Positions 55,642-64,000 of a DNA stretch of 64,000 bases are shown piece by piece. Made by a program: the position numbers and the translations under genes. Positions within the stretch are counted from its first letter, which is position 1. Every line of letters starts with the position of its first letter. The DNA lies in assembly GCF_001423265.1 (NCBI RefSeq), contig NZ_LMND01000030.1, positions 210,996 to 274,995 on the forward strand, given 5' to 3'. A model generated the notes under the pieces. It did not search any database, had not been told where the DNA came from, and saw nothing but the letters and a program-made list of their open reading frames with translations. Source of the stretch: Methylobacterium sp. Leaf108 (GTDB taxonomy: Bacteria; Pseudomonadota; Alphaproteobacteria; Rhizobiales; Beijerinckiaceae).

Positions 55642-56115
55642 ATGGTGCCGCAAGAGCCCTGGAGCGCGACCCGCGCCGCGGGAATCATCGCCGAACACAC
55701 CCACCTCGAAGGAGCGACGCTGCCGATCCTGCACGCGCTCCAGGAGACGTTCGGCTATGTCGACGAAGGCGCGGTGCCGCTGATCGCCGACGCGCTGAAC
55801 CTGTCGCGGGCCGAGGTTCACGGCTGCATTACCTTCTACCACGACTTTCGCCGTCATCCCGCCGGGCGCCATCAGGTCAAGCTGTGTCGCGCCGAGGCGT
55901 GCCAGGCGATGGGGTCCGACGCCCTTCACGCCGAGATCCTCGGGCGCCTCGGCGTCGATTGGCACGGGACCACGTCCGACGGCCGCGTCACCGTCGAGCC
56001 GGTCTATTGCCTCGGCCTCTGTGCCAACGGCCCGGGCGCCCTCGTCGATGACCTGCCGGTGGCGCGCCTCACCGCCGATGGTCTCGAATCCGCCCTGACG
56101 GAGGTCGCATCGTGA
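55642..56115 (+). CDS. fdsG: NAD-dependent formate dehydrogenase gamma subunit
   Basis: A 157-residue NuoE-like subunit carrying one [2Fe-2S] cluster. It relays electrons between the FdsB flavin module and the rest of the complex. The ligands lie in LCRAEACQAMG and YCLGLCANGPGA, giving the C-x4/5-C and C-x3-C pattern. LPILHALQETFGYVDEGAVPLIADAL and VHGCITFYHDFRRHP are family motifs. It is the first gene of fdsGBA-fdhD-fdsD. The stop overlaps the fdsB GTG by four bases. Confidence 0.95.
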   Translation: MVPQEPWSATRAAGIIAEHTHLEGATLPILHALQETFGYVDEGAVPLIADALNLSRAEVHGCITFYHDFRRHPAGRHQVKLCRAEACQAMGSDALHAEILGRLGVDWHGTTSDGRVTVEPVYCLGLCANGPGALVDDLPVARLTADGLESALTEVAS

Positions 56116-57671
56116 GTGTTACCCTTTACGTTCCCCGCGACGCCGTCGCGCTCGGGCTCGGGGCCAACCGCGTCGCCAAGGCCATCGCCGCCGGGGCCGA
56201 GAGGCGCGGCCTCGCGGTCGAGATCGTCCGCACCGGCTCGCGCGGCATGCTCTGGTTGGAGCCGATGGTCGAAGTCGCCACCCCGGACGGGCGCATCGCC
56301 TACGGGCCGGTGACGCCCGGCGACGTCGAGGCGCTGCTCGATGCCGGCCTCGCCGAAGGCGGCGCCCATCCGCTCCGCCTCGGCAGGCCCGAGGAGATGC
56401 CCTATTTCGCCCGTCAGCACCGCCTGACCTTCCAGCGCTGCGGCGTCGTCGATCCGGTGTCCGTGCTCGATTACCGTGAGCACGGAGGCTACCGCGGCCT
56501 CGAAGCCGCGCTCAAGCTCGATGCCGAGGGTATCGTGGCCCAGGTGCGCGAGTCCGGCCTGCGCGGTCGCGGCGGCGCCGGTTTCCCGGCCGGCATCAAG
56601 TGGAACACCGTGATGCTCGCCAAGAGTGAGCAGAAATACGTCGTGTGCAATGCCGATGAGGGCGACTCCGGCACCTTCGCCGACCGGATGATGATGGAGG
56701 GTGACCCCTTCAACCTCATCGAGGGCATGACCATCGCGGCGATCGCCACTGGGGCGACGCGGGGCTACATCTACCTGCGCTCCGAATATCCGCAGGCCTT
56801 CGCGACGCTCAAGGAAGCGATCGCCAATGCCGAGAAGGCGGGCTTCCTGGGCGCCGATGTGATGGGCTCAGGTAAGGCGTTCCATCTCGAAGTCCGGCTG
56901 GGAGCGGGCGCCTACATCTGCGGCGAGGAGACTTCGCTGCTCGAGAGCCTCGAGGGCAAGCGCGGCATCGTCCGGGCCAAGCCCCCGATCCCCGCGCTAA
57001 AGGGCTTCCTCGGCCAGCCCACCCTCGTGAACAACGTGATGACGTTCACGGCCGTGCCCTACATCCTGGAGCACGGCGCCAAGTCCTATGCCGACTACGG
57101 CATGGGCCGGTCGCTGGGCACCCTGGCGATCCAGCTCGCCGGCAACATCAAGCACGGCGGCCTCATCGAATACGCCTTCGGCATCACGCTTCGCGAGATC
57201 ATCGAGGATTTCGGCGGCGGTACGCAGAGCGGTCGTCCGGTTCGTGCGGTCCAGGTCGGCGGCCCGCTCGGCGCCTACTTCCCCGACCACCTCCTCGACA
57301 CGCCCCTGGATTACGAGGCGATGGCCGCCAACAAGGGCCTCGTCGGCCACGGCGGCATCGTGGTGTTCGACGATACGGTCGACATGGCGAAGCAGGCCCG
57401 CTTCGCCTTCGAGTTCTGCGCCGTCGAATCCTGCGGCAAGTGCACCCCTTGCCGCATCGGCGCGACCCGCGGCGTCGAGACCATGGACAAGGTCATCGCC
57501 GGTACCGATACGAAGCGCAATCTGAGCATCATCGCCGACCTTTGCGACGTCATGACCGATGGGTCGCTCTGCGCCATGGGCGGGCTGACGCCCATGCCCG
57601 TCATGAGCGCGATCACCCATTTCCCCGAGGATTTCGAGCGTGGCGGACAGATGTCCGTCGCCGCCGAGTAA
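56112..57671 (+). CDS. fdsB: NAD-dependent formate dehydrogenase beta subunit
   Basis: A 519-residue flavoprotein of NuoF type with an N-terminal thioredoxin-like NuoE-related domain (about residues 1-110), the usual FdsB layout. It passes electrons from the iron-sulfur chain to NAD+ through FMN. SGLRGRGGAGFPAGIKW and NADEGDSGTFADRMMMEGDP bind FMN and NADH, and GAGAYICGEETSLLESLEG is the second flavin motif. The [4Fe-4S] ligands are in ESCGKCTPCRIGATRG plus a later Cys. The start is GTG 56112, coupled to fdsG. The fdsA start follows after 13 bases. Confidence 0.96.
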   Translation: MSVTLYVPRDAVALGLGANRVAKAIAAGAERRGLAVEIVRTGSRGMLWLEPMVEVATPDGRIAYGPVTPGDVEALLDAGLAEGGAHPLRLGRPEEMPYFARQHRLTFQRCGVVDPVSVLDYREHGGYRGLEAALKLDAEGIVAQVRESGLRGRGGAGFPAGIKWNTVMLAKSEQKYVVCNADEGDSGTFADRMMMEGDPFNLIEGMTIAAIATGATRGYIYLRSEYPQAFATLKEAIANAEKAGFLGADVMGSGKAFHLEVRLGAGAYICGEETSLLESLEGKRGIVRAKPPIPALKGFLGQPTLVNNVMTFTAVPYILEHGAKSYADYGMGRSLGTLAIQLAGNIKHGGLIEYAFGITLREIIEDFGGGTQSGRPVRAVQVGGPLGAYFPDHLLDTPLDYEAMAANKGLVGHGGIVVFDDTVDMAKQARFAFEFCAVESCGKCTPCRIGATRGVETMDKVIAGTDTKRNLSIIADLCDVMTDGSLCAMGGLTPMPVMSAITHFPEDFERGGQMSVAAE

Positions 57672-57684
57672 GGAGGCGCGACCC

Positions 57685-60546
57685 ATGGCCCTCATCAAAG
57701 AGATCGACTACGGCACCCCGATCCGGGTTTCGGAGCAGACCGTCACCCTCACCATCGACGGCATGAGCGTCACCGTGCCCGCCGGCACGTCGGTGATGGC
57801 GGCATCGATGCACGCGGGAACGCAGATCCCGAAGCTCTGCGCCACCGATTCGCTGGAAGCCTTCGGCTCCTGTCGCCTGTGCATCGTGGAGATCGAGGGC
57901 CGCCGCGGCACGCCCGCCTCCTGCACCACCCCGGCCGAGAACGGCATGGTCGTCTCGACCCAGACGGACAAGCTCGCCAAGCTCCGCAAGGGCGTGATGG
58001 AGCTCTACATCTCCGATCACCCCCTCGACTGCCTGACCTGTGCGGCCAACGGCGACTGCGAGCTTCAGGACATGGCCGGCGCGGTGGGCCTGCGCGACGT
58101 GCGCTACGGCTACGACGGCGCCAACCACGTCAAGCCGACGTCGGACCAGTACCTGCCGAAGGACACGTCCAACCCGTATTTCACCTACGACCCGTCGAAG
58201 TGCATCGTCTGCAATCGTTGCGTGCGCGCGTGTGAGGAGGTGCAGGGCACCTTCGCGCTGACCATCGAGGGTCGCGGCTTCGACAGTCGCGTCGCCGCCG
58301 GTCCGACCAACTTCATGGAGTCCGAGTGCGTGTCCTGCGGCGCCTGCGTGCAGGCCTGCCCGACGGCGACGCTCCAGGAAAAGTCGATCATCGAGCACGG
58401 CCAGCCCGATCACTCCGAGATCACCACCTGTGCCTATTGCGGCGTCGGCTGCTCGTTCAAGGCCGAGATGCAGGGCACCCGCATCGTGCGCATGGTCCCC
58501 TACAAGGGCGGCAAGGCGAACGAGGGCCACAGCTGCGTCAAGGGCCGCTTCGCCTACGGCTACGCCACTCACGCGGACCGCATCACCAAGCCGATGATCC
58601 GCGACAAGATCACCGACCCCTGGCAAGAGGTGACCTGGGAGGTCGCCATCGATCGGGCGGCGTCCGAGTTCAAGCGCATCCAGGCCAAGTACGGCAAGGA
58701 TTCGGTCGGCGGCATCACCTCGTCGCGCTGCACCAACGAGGAGGCCTACCTCGTCCAGAAGCTCGTGCGCGCCGCCTTCGGCAACAACAACGTCGATACC
58801 TGCGCCCGCGTCTGCCATTCGCCCACGGGCTACGGCCTGATGTCGACGCTGGGCACTTCGGCCGGCACCCAGGACTTTGCCTCGGTGGCGCATTCCGATG
58901 TGATCCTGGTCATCGGTGCCAACCCCACCGACGGCCACCCGGTCTTCGCGTCGCGCATGAAGAAGCGCCTGCGCGAGGGTGCCAAGCTCATCGTCGCCGA
59001 CCCGCGCAAGATCGACCTCGTGAAGTCGCCTCACATCGAGGCCGATTTCCACCTGCCCCTGAAGCCCGGCTCCAACGTCGCCTTCATCAACGCGATGGCG
59101 CACGTCATCGTCACGGAAGGACTCGTCGACGAGGCCTACGTTCGCGAGCGCTGCGATCTCGCCGATTTCGAATCCTGGGCCCGGTTCGTCGCCGACGAGC
59201 GGCATTCGCCCGAGGCGCAGGAGCGCTTCACCGGCATCGATCCGGCCGAGCTTCGCGGTGCCGCCCGCCTCTACGCCAAGGGTGGAGCCGCCGGCATCTA
59301 CTACGGTCTCGGCGTCACCGAGCACAGCCAGGGCTCGACCATGGTGATGGGCATGGCCAACCTCGCCATGGCCACCGGCAACATCGGCATGCTGGGTGCC
59401 GGCGTGAACCCGCTGCGCGGCCAGAACAACGTCCAGGGCTCGTGCGACATGGGCTCGTTCCCGCACGAGCTTCCGGGCTACCGGCACGTGTCGGACGACG
59501 CCACCCGCGAAACCTTCGAGTCGCTCTGGGGCGTGTCCCTCGACAAGGACCCGGGCCTGCGCATCACCAACATGCTCGACGAGGCCGTCGATGGTTCCTT
59601 CAAGGGCATGTACATCCAGGGCGAGGACATTGCCCAGTCCGATCCCGACACGCACCATGTCACCGCTGGCCTGATGGCGATGGAGTGCATCGTCATCCAG
59701 GACATCTTCCTGAACGAGACCGCGAAATACGCCCACGTCTTCCTACCGGGCGCCTCGTTCCTCGAGAAGGACGGCACCTTCACCAACGCCGAGCGCCGCA
59801 TCTCCCGCGTCCGCAAGGTGATGCCGCCGCTGGCCGGCATCGGCGACTGGGAGGGCACGGTGCTGCTCTCCAATGCGCTGGGCTACCCGATGAACTACAG
59901 CCATCCGTCCGAGATCATGGACGAGATCGCCTCGCTGACCCCGAGCTTCTCCGGCGTCAGCTTCGACAAGCTCGACGAACTCGGCTCGATCCAGTGGCCG
60001 TGCAACGAGGCCGCCCCGCGCGGTACCCCGATGATGCACGTCGACCGCTTCGTTCGCGGCCTCGGCAAGTTCATGATCACCGAATACGTGCCGACCGAGG
60101 AGCGAACCGGGCCGCGCTTCCCGCTCATCCTCACCACCGGCCGTATCCTGTCGCAGTACAACGTCGGCGCCCAGACGCGCCGCACCGAGAACTCGCGCTG
60201 GCACGAGGAGGACGTGCTGGAGATCCATCCGTTCGACGCGGAGGTCCGCGGGATCGTCGATGGCGACCTCGTCGCCCTCGAGAGCCGGTCCGGCGACATC
60301 GCCCTCAAGGCGATCGTCTCCGAGCGGATGCAGCCGGGCGTGGTCTACACGACCTTCCACCATGCCAAGACCGGCGCCAACGTCATCACCACCGACTACT
60401 CGGACTGGGCCACCAACTGCCCCGAGTACAAGGTGACGGCGGTGCAGGTCCGGCGCACCAACCGGCCGTCGGATTGGCAGGCGAGGTTCTTCGAGGAGGA
60501 CTTCTCGCTGACCCGGATCGCGACGCAGCTGAATGCCGCCGAATAG
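57685..60546 (+). CDS. fdsA: NAD-dependent formate dehydrogenase alpha (molybdenum) subunit
   Basis: A 953-residue catalytic subunit oxidising formate to CO2 at a bis-MGD molybdenum (or tungsten) centre. The NuoG-like N-terminus carries a [2Fe-2S] site (AFGSCRLCIVEIEG), DCLTCAANGDCELQ, KCIVCNRCVRACEEVQG and ECVSCGACVQACPTATL. The next cluster site is TTCAYCGVGCSFKAEM. The metal ligand is Cys377 (DTCARVCHSPTGYGLM), a cysteine rather than selenocysteine. Late bis-MGD motifs include YNVGAQTRRTENSRW. ATG 57685 has AGGAGG 8 bases upstream. The likely counterpart in Methylobacterium is Fdh2, the molybdenum enzyme. Confidence 0.97.
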   Translation: MALIKEIDYGTPIRVSEQTVTLTIDGMSVTVPAGTSVMAASMHAGTQIPKLCATDSLEAFGSCRLCIVEIEGRRGTPASCTTPAENGMVVSTQTDKLAKLRKGVMELYISDHPLDCLTCAANGDCELQDMAGAVGLRDVRYGYDGANHVKPTSDQYLPKDTSNPYFTYDPSKCIVCNRCVRACEEVQGTFALTIEGRGFDSRVAAGPTNFMESECVSCGACVQACPTATLQEKSIIEHGQPDHSEITTCAYCGVGCSFKAEMQGTRIVRMVPYKGGKANEGHSCVKGRFAYGYATHADRITKPMIRDKITDPWQEVTWEVAIDRAASEFKRIQAKYGKDSVGGITSSRCTNEEAYLVQKLVRAAFGNNNVDTCARVCHSPTGYGLMSTLGTSAGTQDFASVAHSDVILVIGANPTDGHPVFASRMKKRLREGAKLIVADPRKIDLVKSPHIEADFHLPLKPGSNVAFINAMAHVIVTEGLVDEAYVRERCDLADFESWARFVADERHSPEAQERFTGIDPAELRGAARLYAKGGAAGIYYGLGVTEHSQGSTMVMGMANLAMATGNIGMLGAGVNPLRGQNNVQGSCDMGSFPHELPGYRHVSDDATRETFESLWGVSLDKDPGLRITNMLDEAVDGSFKGMYIQGEDIAQSDPDTHHVTAGLMAMECIVIQDIFLNETAKYAHVFLPGASFLEKDGTFTNAERRISRVRKVMPPLAGIGDWEGTVLLSNALGYPMNYSHPSEIMDEIASLTPSFSGVSFDKLDELGSIQWPCNEAAPRGTPMMHVDRFVRGLGKFMITEYVPTEERTGPRFPLILTTGRILSQYNVGAQTRRTENSRWHEEDVLEIHPFDAEVRGIVDGDLVALESRSGDIALKAIVSERMQPGVVYTTFHHAKTGANVITTDYSDWATNCPEYKVTAVQVRRTNRPSDWQARFFEEDFSLTRIATQLNAAE

Positions 60547-61414
60547 CGAGCGTTCGAGCGCGGCGGCGGAGACGGTCCGCCGCGTTCCCACCCTGGTGGT
60601 GGCCTACGACGATCCGCAGGCGCGGGTCGGCGAGCGGCCCCTCGCGGTGGAGATGCCGGTCAACCTCGTCTACGGCAGCGTTCCCTACGCGGTCATGATG
60701 ACGACGCCGGCCGATCTCGAAGACTTCGCCTATGGCTTCAGCCTGACCGAGGGCATCGTCGCGTCGTCGGACGAGATCCGAGGCGTCTCGGTGGAGGATG
60801 GCGAGGGTGGCCTGCGCCTTCTCGTCGACCTGGTTCCGGGGCGGTTGCGCGAACATCTCGCCCGCAAGCGCGCCATCAGCGGCAGGACCGGCTGCGGCGT
60901 CTGCGGCATCGACGATCTCGCCGCCCTTCCCAAGGCCGAGCCCCGGACAGGACGGGAGCAGACCGTGACGGTCGGAGCGGTGCAGCGGGCGTTGACGGCA
61001 CTCGGCGAGGCGCAGGTGCTCAATCACGAAACCCGTGCCGTCCACGCCGCTGCCTGGGCCAACCGCGACGGTACGCTCGTCGCCGTCCGTGAGGACGTCG
61101 GGCGCCACAACGGGCTCGACAAGCTGATCGGCGCCCTGATCCGGACGAACACCGACCCCGCCGAGGGGTTCGTCGTGATCACGAGCCGTTGTTCGTTCGA
61201 GATGGTGGAGAAGGCGGCCTCGTTCGGTGCGTCCGTGCTGGTGGCGATCTCGGCTCCGACGTCGCTGGCCATCGAGCGGGCCCGCCTTCACGATATCACC
61301 CTCTGCGCCATCGCGCGGTCGGATACCCTGACGCTGTTCACCGGCCGCGAACGGCTCGTCCTCGCGGAGCCGTCGGTGTCCGGCCAGGGTGTCGACCCCG
61401 TGTCGGCGCCTTAA
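60533..61414 (+). CDS. fdhD: Formate dehydrogenase sulfurtransferase FdhD (FdsC)
   Basis: A 293-residue maturation factor that transfers sulfur to the molybdenum cofactor before insertion into FdsA. The catalytic cysteines are Cys121 and Cys124 in GRTGCGVCGIDDLA. PVNLVYGSVPYAVMMTTPADLEDFAYGF, TRAVHAAAW, VREDVGRHNGLDKLIGA, ITSRCSFEMVEKAA and ISAPTSLAIERA are the family blocks in order. The ATG lies inside the end of fdsA (14-base overlap). Alphaproteobacterial fds operons carry this gene between the alpha and delta subunits. Confidence 0.95.
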   Translation: MPPNSERSSAAAETVRRVPTLVVAYDDPQARVGERPLAVEMPVNLVYGSVPYAVMMTTPADLEDFAYGFSLTEGIVASSDEIRGVSVEDGEGGLRLLVDLVPGRLREHLARKRAISGRTGCGVCGIDDLAALPKAEPRTGREQTVTVGAVQRALTALGEAQVLNHETRAVHAAAWANRDGTLVAVREDVGRHNGLDKLIGALIRTNTDPAEGFVVITSRCSFEMVEKAASFGASVLVAISAPTSLAIERARLHDITLCAIARSDTLTLFTGRERLVLAEPSVSGQGVDPVSAP

Positions 61415-61460
61415 CCGTCCCTCGATCCAGACCCGTCTCACGTCATCGAAAGCCCGAGCC

Positions 61461-61751
61461 ATGAGCGCCCTCACCACCGACCAGAAGCTCGTCCGCATGG
61501 CGAACCAGATCGCCGGCTTCTTTCGTTCGTATCCCGACGAGGAAGCGGTGGCGGGCATCCACAAGCACATCGTGGCGTTCTGGACGCCGAAGATGCGCCA
61601 CGCGCTCCACGCCTATGGCCCGAAGCCCGAGAGTGGCCTCGATCCGTTGGCATTGCAGGCGATCACGAGCGAGCCGGAAGGCGAAAGCCCCATCCGCGCC
61701 GCCACCCACGACCCGCAGCTCCAGGGAGCCGGCGCCAGCGACGCCGGCTGA
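61461..61751 (+). CDS. fdsD: Formate dehydrogenase delta subunit
   Basis: A 96-residue subunit of the soluble formate dehydrogenase. The family core is LVRMANQIAGFFRSYPDEEAVAGIHKHIVAFWTPKMR. ATG 61461 (MSALTTDQ) is used, as homology begins there. An 8-base-pair hairpin (arms 61727-61734 and 61742-61749) spans the last codons and stop and could help end the operon. It is the last gene of the operon and converges with the proline-rich protein gene. Confidence 0.92.
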   Translation: MSALTTDQKLVRMANQIAGFFRSYPDEEAVAGIHKHIVAFWTPKMRHALHAYGPKPESGLDPLALQAITSEPEGESPIRAATHDPQLQGAGASDAG

Positions 61752-61812
61752 CGCGACCTTCGCGCACCGTCCTCATCGCGGGGCGATCCCGTCGATCGAT
61801 GACGTCGGGGCG

Positions 61813-62772
61813 TCAGTCCTGGGTCGCAGGAGACTTGTCCCCGGCGCCGGGAACCACCGTCGCGCCGTCGATCACGCGGACCGGCCGCTTGGCGTCGGCG
61901 GGAGGGTCCTGCCAAGACGGGGCGCCAGACTTGGTATCGCTCGTCGCGGGCGTGACACCTTGGGCCGGCGGCTGGACGGCGGCCGGCGTCGTTGGCGTAA
62001 CGGCGGCAACCGGGGCCTCCGGCTTGGTGGCCGGAACCTCGCCGGGCCGTAGCGTCGGGGCCGGTGCCGCCGGCGTCGCGCGGACGGCCGGTGTCGTTCC
62101 GGCGGCATTGGGGCTGCGATCCCGCCCCCTGGCCTCGGCGGGCCGTGCCGGCGGGTTCAGGCGGCTGGTCCTGCGGGCAGGGTCACCGTTGCGCCTGGCC
62201 GCATCGGGGTTGAGACCGAGCGCATTGGGATCGCCGGGTTCCACCCGCCTCGGTACGTCCGAGCGCAAGGGGACGCCGGGCAGGGGAGGGCCGAGATCGG
62301 CCCGCCTTTGCCTATCCGGGGTCCGCCCATAGGGGATATCACTGGGGGGAATCGTCCGTTCGGCCTCGCGGCGGCGCGGCGCCACGTCCTCTTCCGTCCA
62401 ACCGTAGGGACCCCGCGGCCGGTCGACGCGGAGCGGCGGCGGGACAAGCGGCTCCGACAGCCGGACGCGCCCGAGGACGGCCCCGTCGCGCGGGTCGAGG
62501 ATCAGCCGTACTCGCCCGCCGTTCGGGCTTTCGGCCTCCACCACATAGGCGCGTCCGTCGAAGCGCGGCCGGGTGACGTCCGTGAAACCGCGGTCGTTGA
62601 GGCGCCAGACCACCGCGCGCGGCGGCATCACGTCGTCGAAAGGGTCGAAATACTGCGCGTGGGCCGAGCTTGCGCCGATCGTCACGGCGGCAACGAGCCC
62701 GAGCGCGAGGCAACGAAGAGGGGAAGATGAGCGCACAAGCGCCCTGCGACTCGTCGGCATGGGCTCGTTCAT
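61813..62772 (-). CDS. Exported proline/alanine-rich protein with PepSY-like N-terminal part
   Basis: A 319-residue hypothetical protein. A Sec signal (LRCLALGLVAAVTIGASSAHA-QYF) directs it to the periplasm. Residues about 45-105 (VVWRLNDRGFTDVTRPRF, YVVEAESPNGGRVRLILDP) resemble a PepSY-type strand-helix unit. The remaining 200 residues are low-complexity, rich in Pro, Ala, Arg and Thr, with no fold signals (for example GTTPAVRATPAAPAPT). The start could be ATG 62772 or 62760. Proteins of this shape are common in Methylobacterium-like genomes without assigned function. Not clearly linked to either neighbour. Confidence 0.78.
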   Translation of the reverse strand: MNEPMPTSRRALVRSSSPLRCLALGLVAAVTIGASSAHAQYFDPFDDVMPPRAVVWRLNDRGFTDVTRPRFDGRAYVVEAESPNGGRVRLILDPRDGAVLGRVRLSEPLVPPPLRVDRPRGPYGWTEEDVAPRRREAERTIPPSDIPYGRTPDRQRRADLGPPLPGVPLRSDVPRRVEPGDPNALGLNPDAARRNGDPARRTSRLNPPARPAEARGRDRSPNAAGTTPAVRATPAAPAPTLRPGEVPATKPEAPVAAVTPTTPAAVQPPAQGVTPATSDTKSGAPSWQDPPADAKRPVRVIDGATVVPGAGDKSPATQD

Positions 62773-63364
62773 CCAATCGTGGAAACCGGTGATCCGGAGG
62801 CCCGCTGTTGGCTCGGGTCCTCCGGCTCGGTCGGCGCGAGGTCCCGCGCCGCATTCCCGCCGTCTGTGCTCGGCGTGTCATGGTAGAGCGTCGGATTGGG
62901 GCAGCAATGCGGGACGATCCTGGCAACATCGCGCCACCGCTCCCGGGACGAGGGAAGCAACCTCCCATATGCGCCCTTTCCCGCCTGCGGCGATGTCACG
63001 CCCATCCAGTGGAGACGTCGGGCCGGAAAAGCAGACGTCGCCCGCTTTGGAACCCTTGCTGGAATCGTGAAAATCTGTCATCCCGACGTTAGGACAGCAT
63101 GGCTGTCCCATTTCGTCGTGAGCATCGTGGTCGAACCGCCCCCATCCGACGATCGTTCGGAGTCCGGGCGAGACGTGGAGCCGGGCGCGTCAGCGGGACG
63201 GGTCGCGGCTCGCAGCGATGACCGGTACGGTGTCCGTCGGTATCGGATCCCGACCGGTGCCCGTCCGCGATCACGCGAAGATCGGTGCCGGACCACCCTG
63301 CCATCCGATGGTGGCAGGGCACGAAACATGCTCGTCGAGCGGGCAGACCTTTGACAGACGGGGG
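62773..63364. other. Long intergenic region upstream of gltB
   Basis: About 590 bases without a credible gene. It contains complementary arms ACATCGC (62926-62932) and GCGATGT (62990-62996) enclosing smaller possible stems, and an 8-base-pair hairpin CCCTGCCA (63296-63303) / TGGCAGGG (63312-63319) about 45 bases before gltB. These may belong to a gltB leader. Neither matches an RNA family I recognise. Confidence 0.45.
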
Positions 63365-64000
63365 ATGGTGAGCGTGACCGCATCTGCTGATTTCGGAACC
63401 CGCCAGGCGTCCATTCCCGCCACCCGCGACGGCGGCAAGCCGTTGACCGTCCGCGACGGCGCGCTTCCGCTCGCTCAGGGTCTCTACGATCCCGCCCGCG
63501 AGAAGGACGCCTGCGGTGTCGGCTTCGTCGCCGACATGCACGACCGGCGCAGCCATGGCATCGTCGCGCAGGGCCTGTTGATCCTGGAAAACCTCGACCA
63601 TCGCGGTGCCGTCGGCGCCGACCCGAAGATGGGCGACGGTTGCGGCATCCTCACCCAGATCCCGCACGACTTCTTCAAGGCGGAATGCGAGGCCCTCGGC
63701 TTCGCGCTGCCGGAGCCCGGCCACTACGGCGTCGGCATGTTCTTCCTGCCCAAGGACGAGGACGGCCGCCGCATCGTCGAGGACATCGTGGCGCAGGTGC
63801 TCGCCGACGAGGGTCTGCCGCTGCTCGGCTGGCGCGACGTGCCGGTGGATTCCGAGGATCTCGGCGTGCGCGTTAAGGAGACCGAGCCGCATCACCGCCA
63901 GGTCTTCATCGGCCGCCCGGCTTCGGTGACGGAGGAGGATGCCTTCGAGCGCCGCCTGTTCACCGCCCGCAAGGTCATTTCGAGCAAGGTCTACGGGCTC
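63365..64000 (+). CDS. gltB: Glutamate synthase large subunit, 5' part (runs off the right edge)
   Basis: The first 212 codons of the large (alpha) subunit of NADPH-dependent glutamate synthase, which makes glutamate from glutamine and 2-oxoglutarate. A propeptide of about 49 residues precedes Cys50 in EKDACGVGFVADMHDRRSH, which becomes the N-terminal nucleophile of the Ntn-type glutaminase domain. LLILENLDHRGAVGADPKMGDGCGILTQIPH is the conserved block of the amidotransferase. ATG 63365 is followed at once by GTGs that could also start. The rest, including the FMN and iron-sulfur parts, lies beyond the window. Confidence 0.95.
   Translation, partial: MVSVTASADFGTRQASIPATRDGGKPLTVRDGALPLAQGLYDPAREKDACGVGFVADMHDRRSHGIVAQGLLILENLDHRGAVGADPKMGDGCGILTQIPHDFFKAECEALGFALPEPGHYGVGMFFLPKDEDGRRIVEDIVAQVLADEGLPLLGWRDVPVDSEDLGVRVKETEPHHRQVFIGRPASVTEEDAFERRLFTARKVISSKVYGL

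Noticed and set aside
62926..62996. Known structured RNA (SRP RNA, RNase P RNA, tmRNA or a common riboswitch) upstream of gltB
   Set aside because: None of the conserved sequence blocks of these RNAs could be found on either strand; kept only as an unassigned possible leader.

Overview
The window is a very GC-rich alphaproteobacterial chromosome segment, most like the order Hyphomicrobiales and probably a Methylobacterium/Methylorubrum relative. That placement is an inference. It rests on gene content (soluble NAD-dependent molybdenum formate dehydrogenase of the FdsGBACD/Fdh2 type, a large GlgE-type glycogen/trehalose cluster), on the order coxB-coxA-ctaB-small membrane protein-ctaG-coxC-DUF983-surf1 followed by thrC and an M16 peptidase, and on promoter motifs resembling those of the alphaproteobacterial general stress sigma factor EcfG. 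No ribosomal RNA, insertion sequence or prophage was seen.

Layout. 1-182 is the start of a probable MFS exporter running off the left edge. 491-4735 holds a sigma-54 activator (minus) divergent from an aldehyde dehydrogenase and a DUF779 protein, with a perfect 19-bp-arm palindrome and a GG-N10-GC promoter between them. 4746-6559 holds rlmE and ppx. 6924-6999 is tRNA-Thr(CGT), followed by a type I-C-like CRISPR array of 17 repeats (7340-8409) with no cas genes in the window. 8758-11111 holds an RBBP9-like hydrolase and pxpC/pxpB. 11263-13491 holds four small membrane/envelope proteins of stress type, two of their promoters resembling EcfG sites.

13958-39166 is the main block: otsA, glgX, a YidB-like protein, treZ, a malQ-treY fusion, a two-amylase-domain GlgE, a treS-maltokinase fusion, glgB, then glgA and glgP. 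Together these can build glycogen (GlgA, GlgE, GlgB), dismantle it (GlgP, GlgX, MalQ), release trehalose from glucan ends (TreY, TreZ), and return trehalose to glucan through maltose and maltose-1-phosphate (TreS, Mak, GlgE). Neither glgC nor otsB is in the window.

39268-43721 holds an oxidoreductase with a decayed ferredoxin-like domain, a small coiled-coil protein and a membrane GGDEF/EAL protein. 43963-54219 is a minus-strand run of M16 peptidase, thrC, a DUF4864 protein and the aa3-type cytochrome oxidase genes with assembly factors, including a 58-residue membrane protein. 54611-61751 encodes a LysR regulator and the formate dehydrogenase operon fdsGBA-fdhD-fdsD. 61813-62772 is a proline-rich exported protein, and 63365-64000 is the 5' part of gltB.

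Many neighbouring genes overlap by four bases with ATGA, GTGA or TTGA junctions, which suggests translational coupling. Several starts are GTG or TTG. Long open frames antisense to the genes listed are a by-product of the high GC content and were left out.
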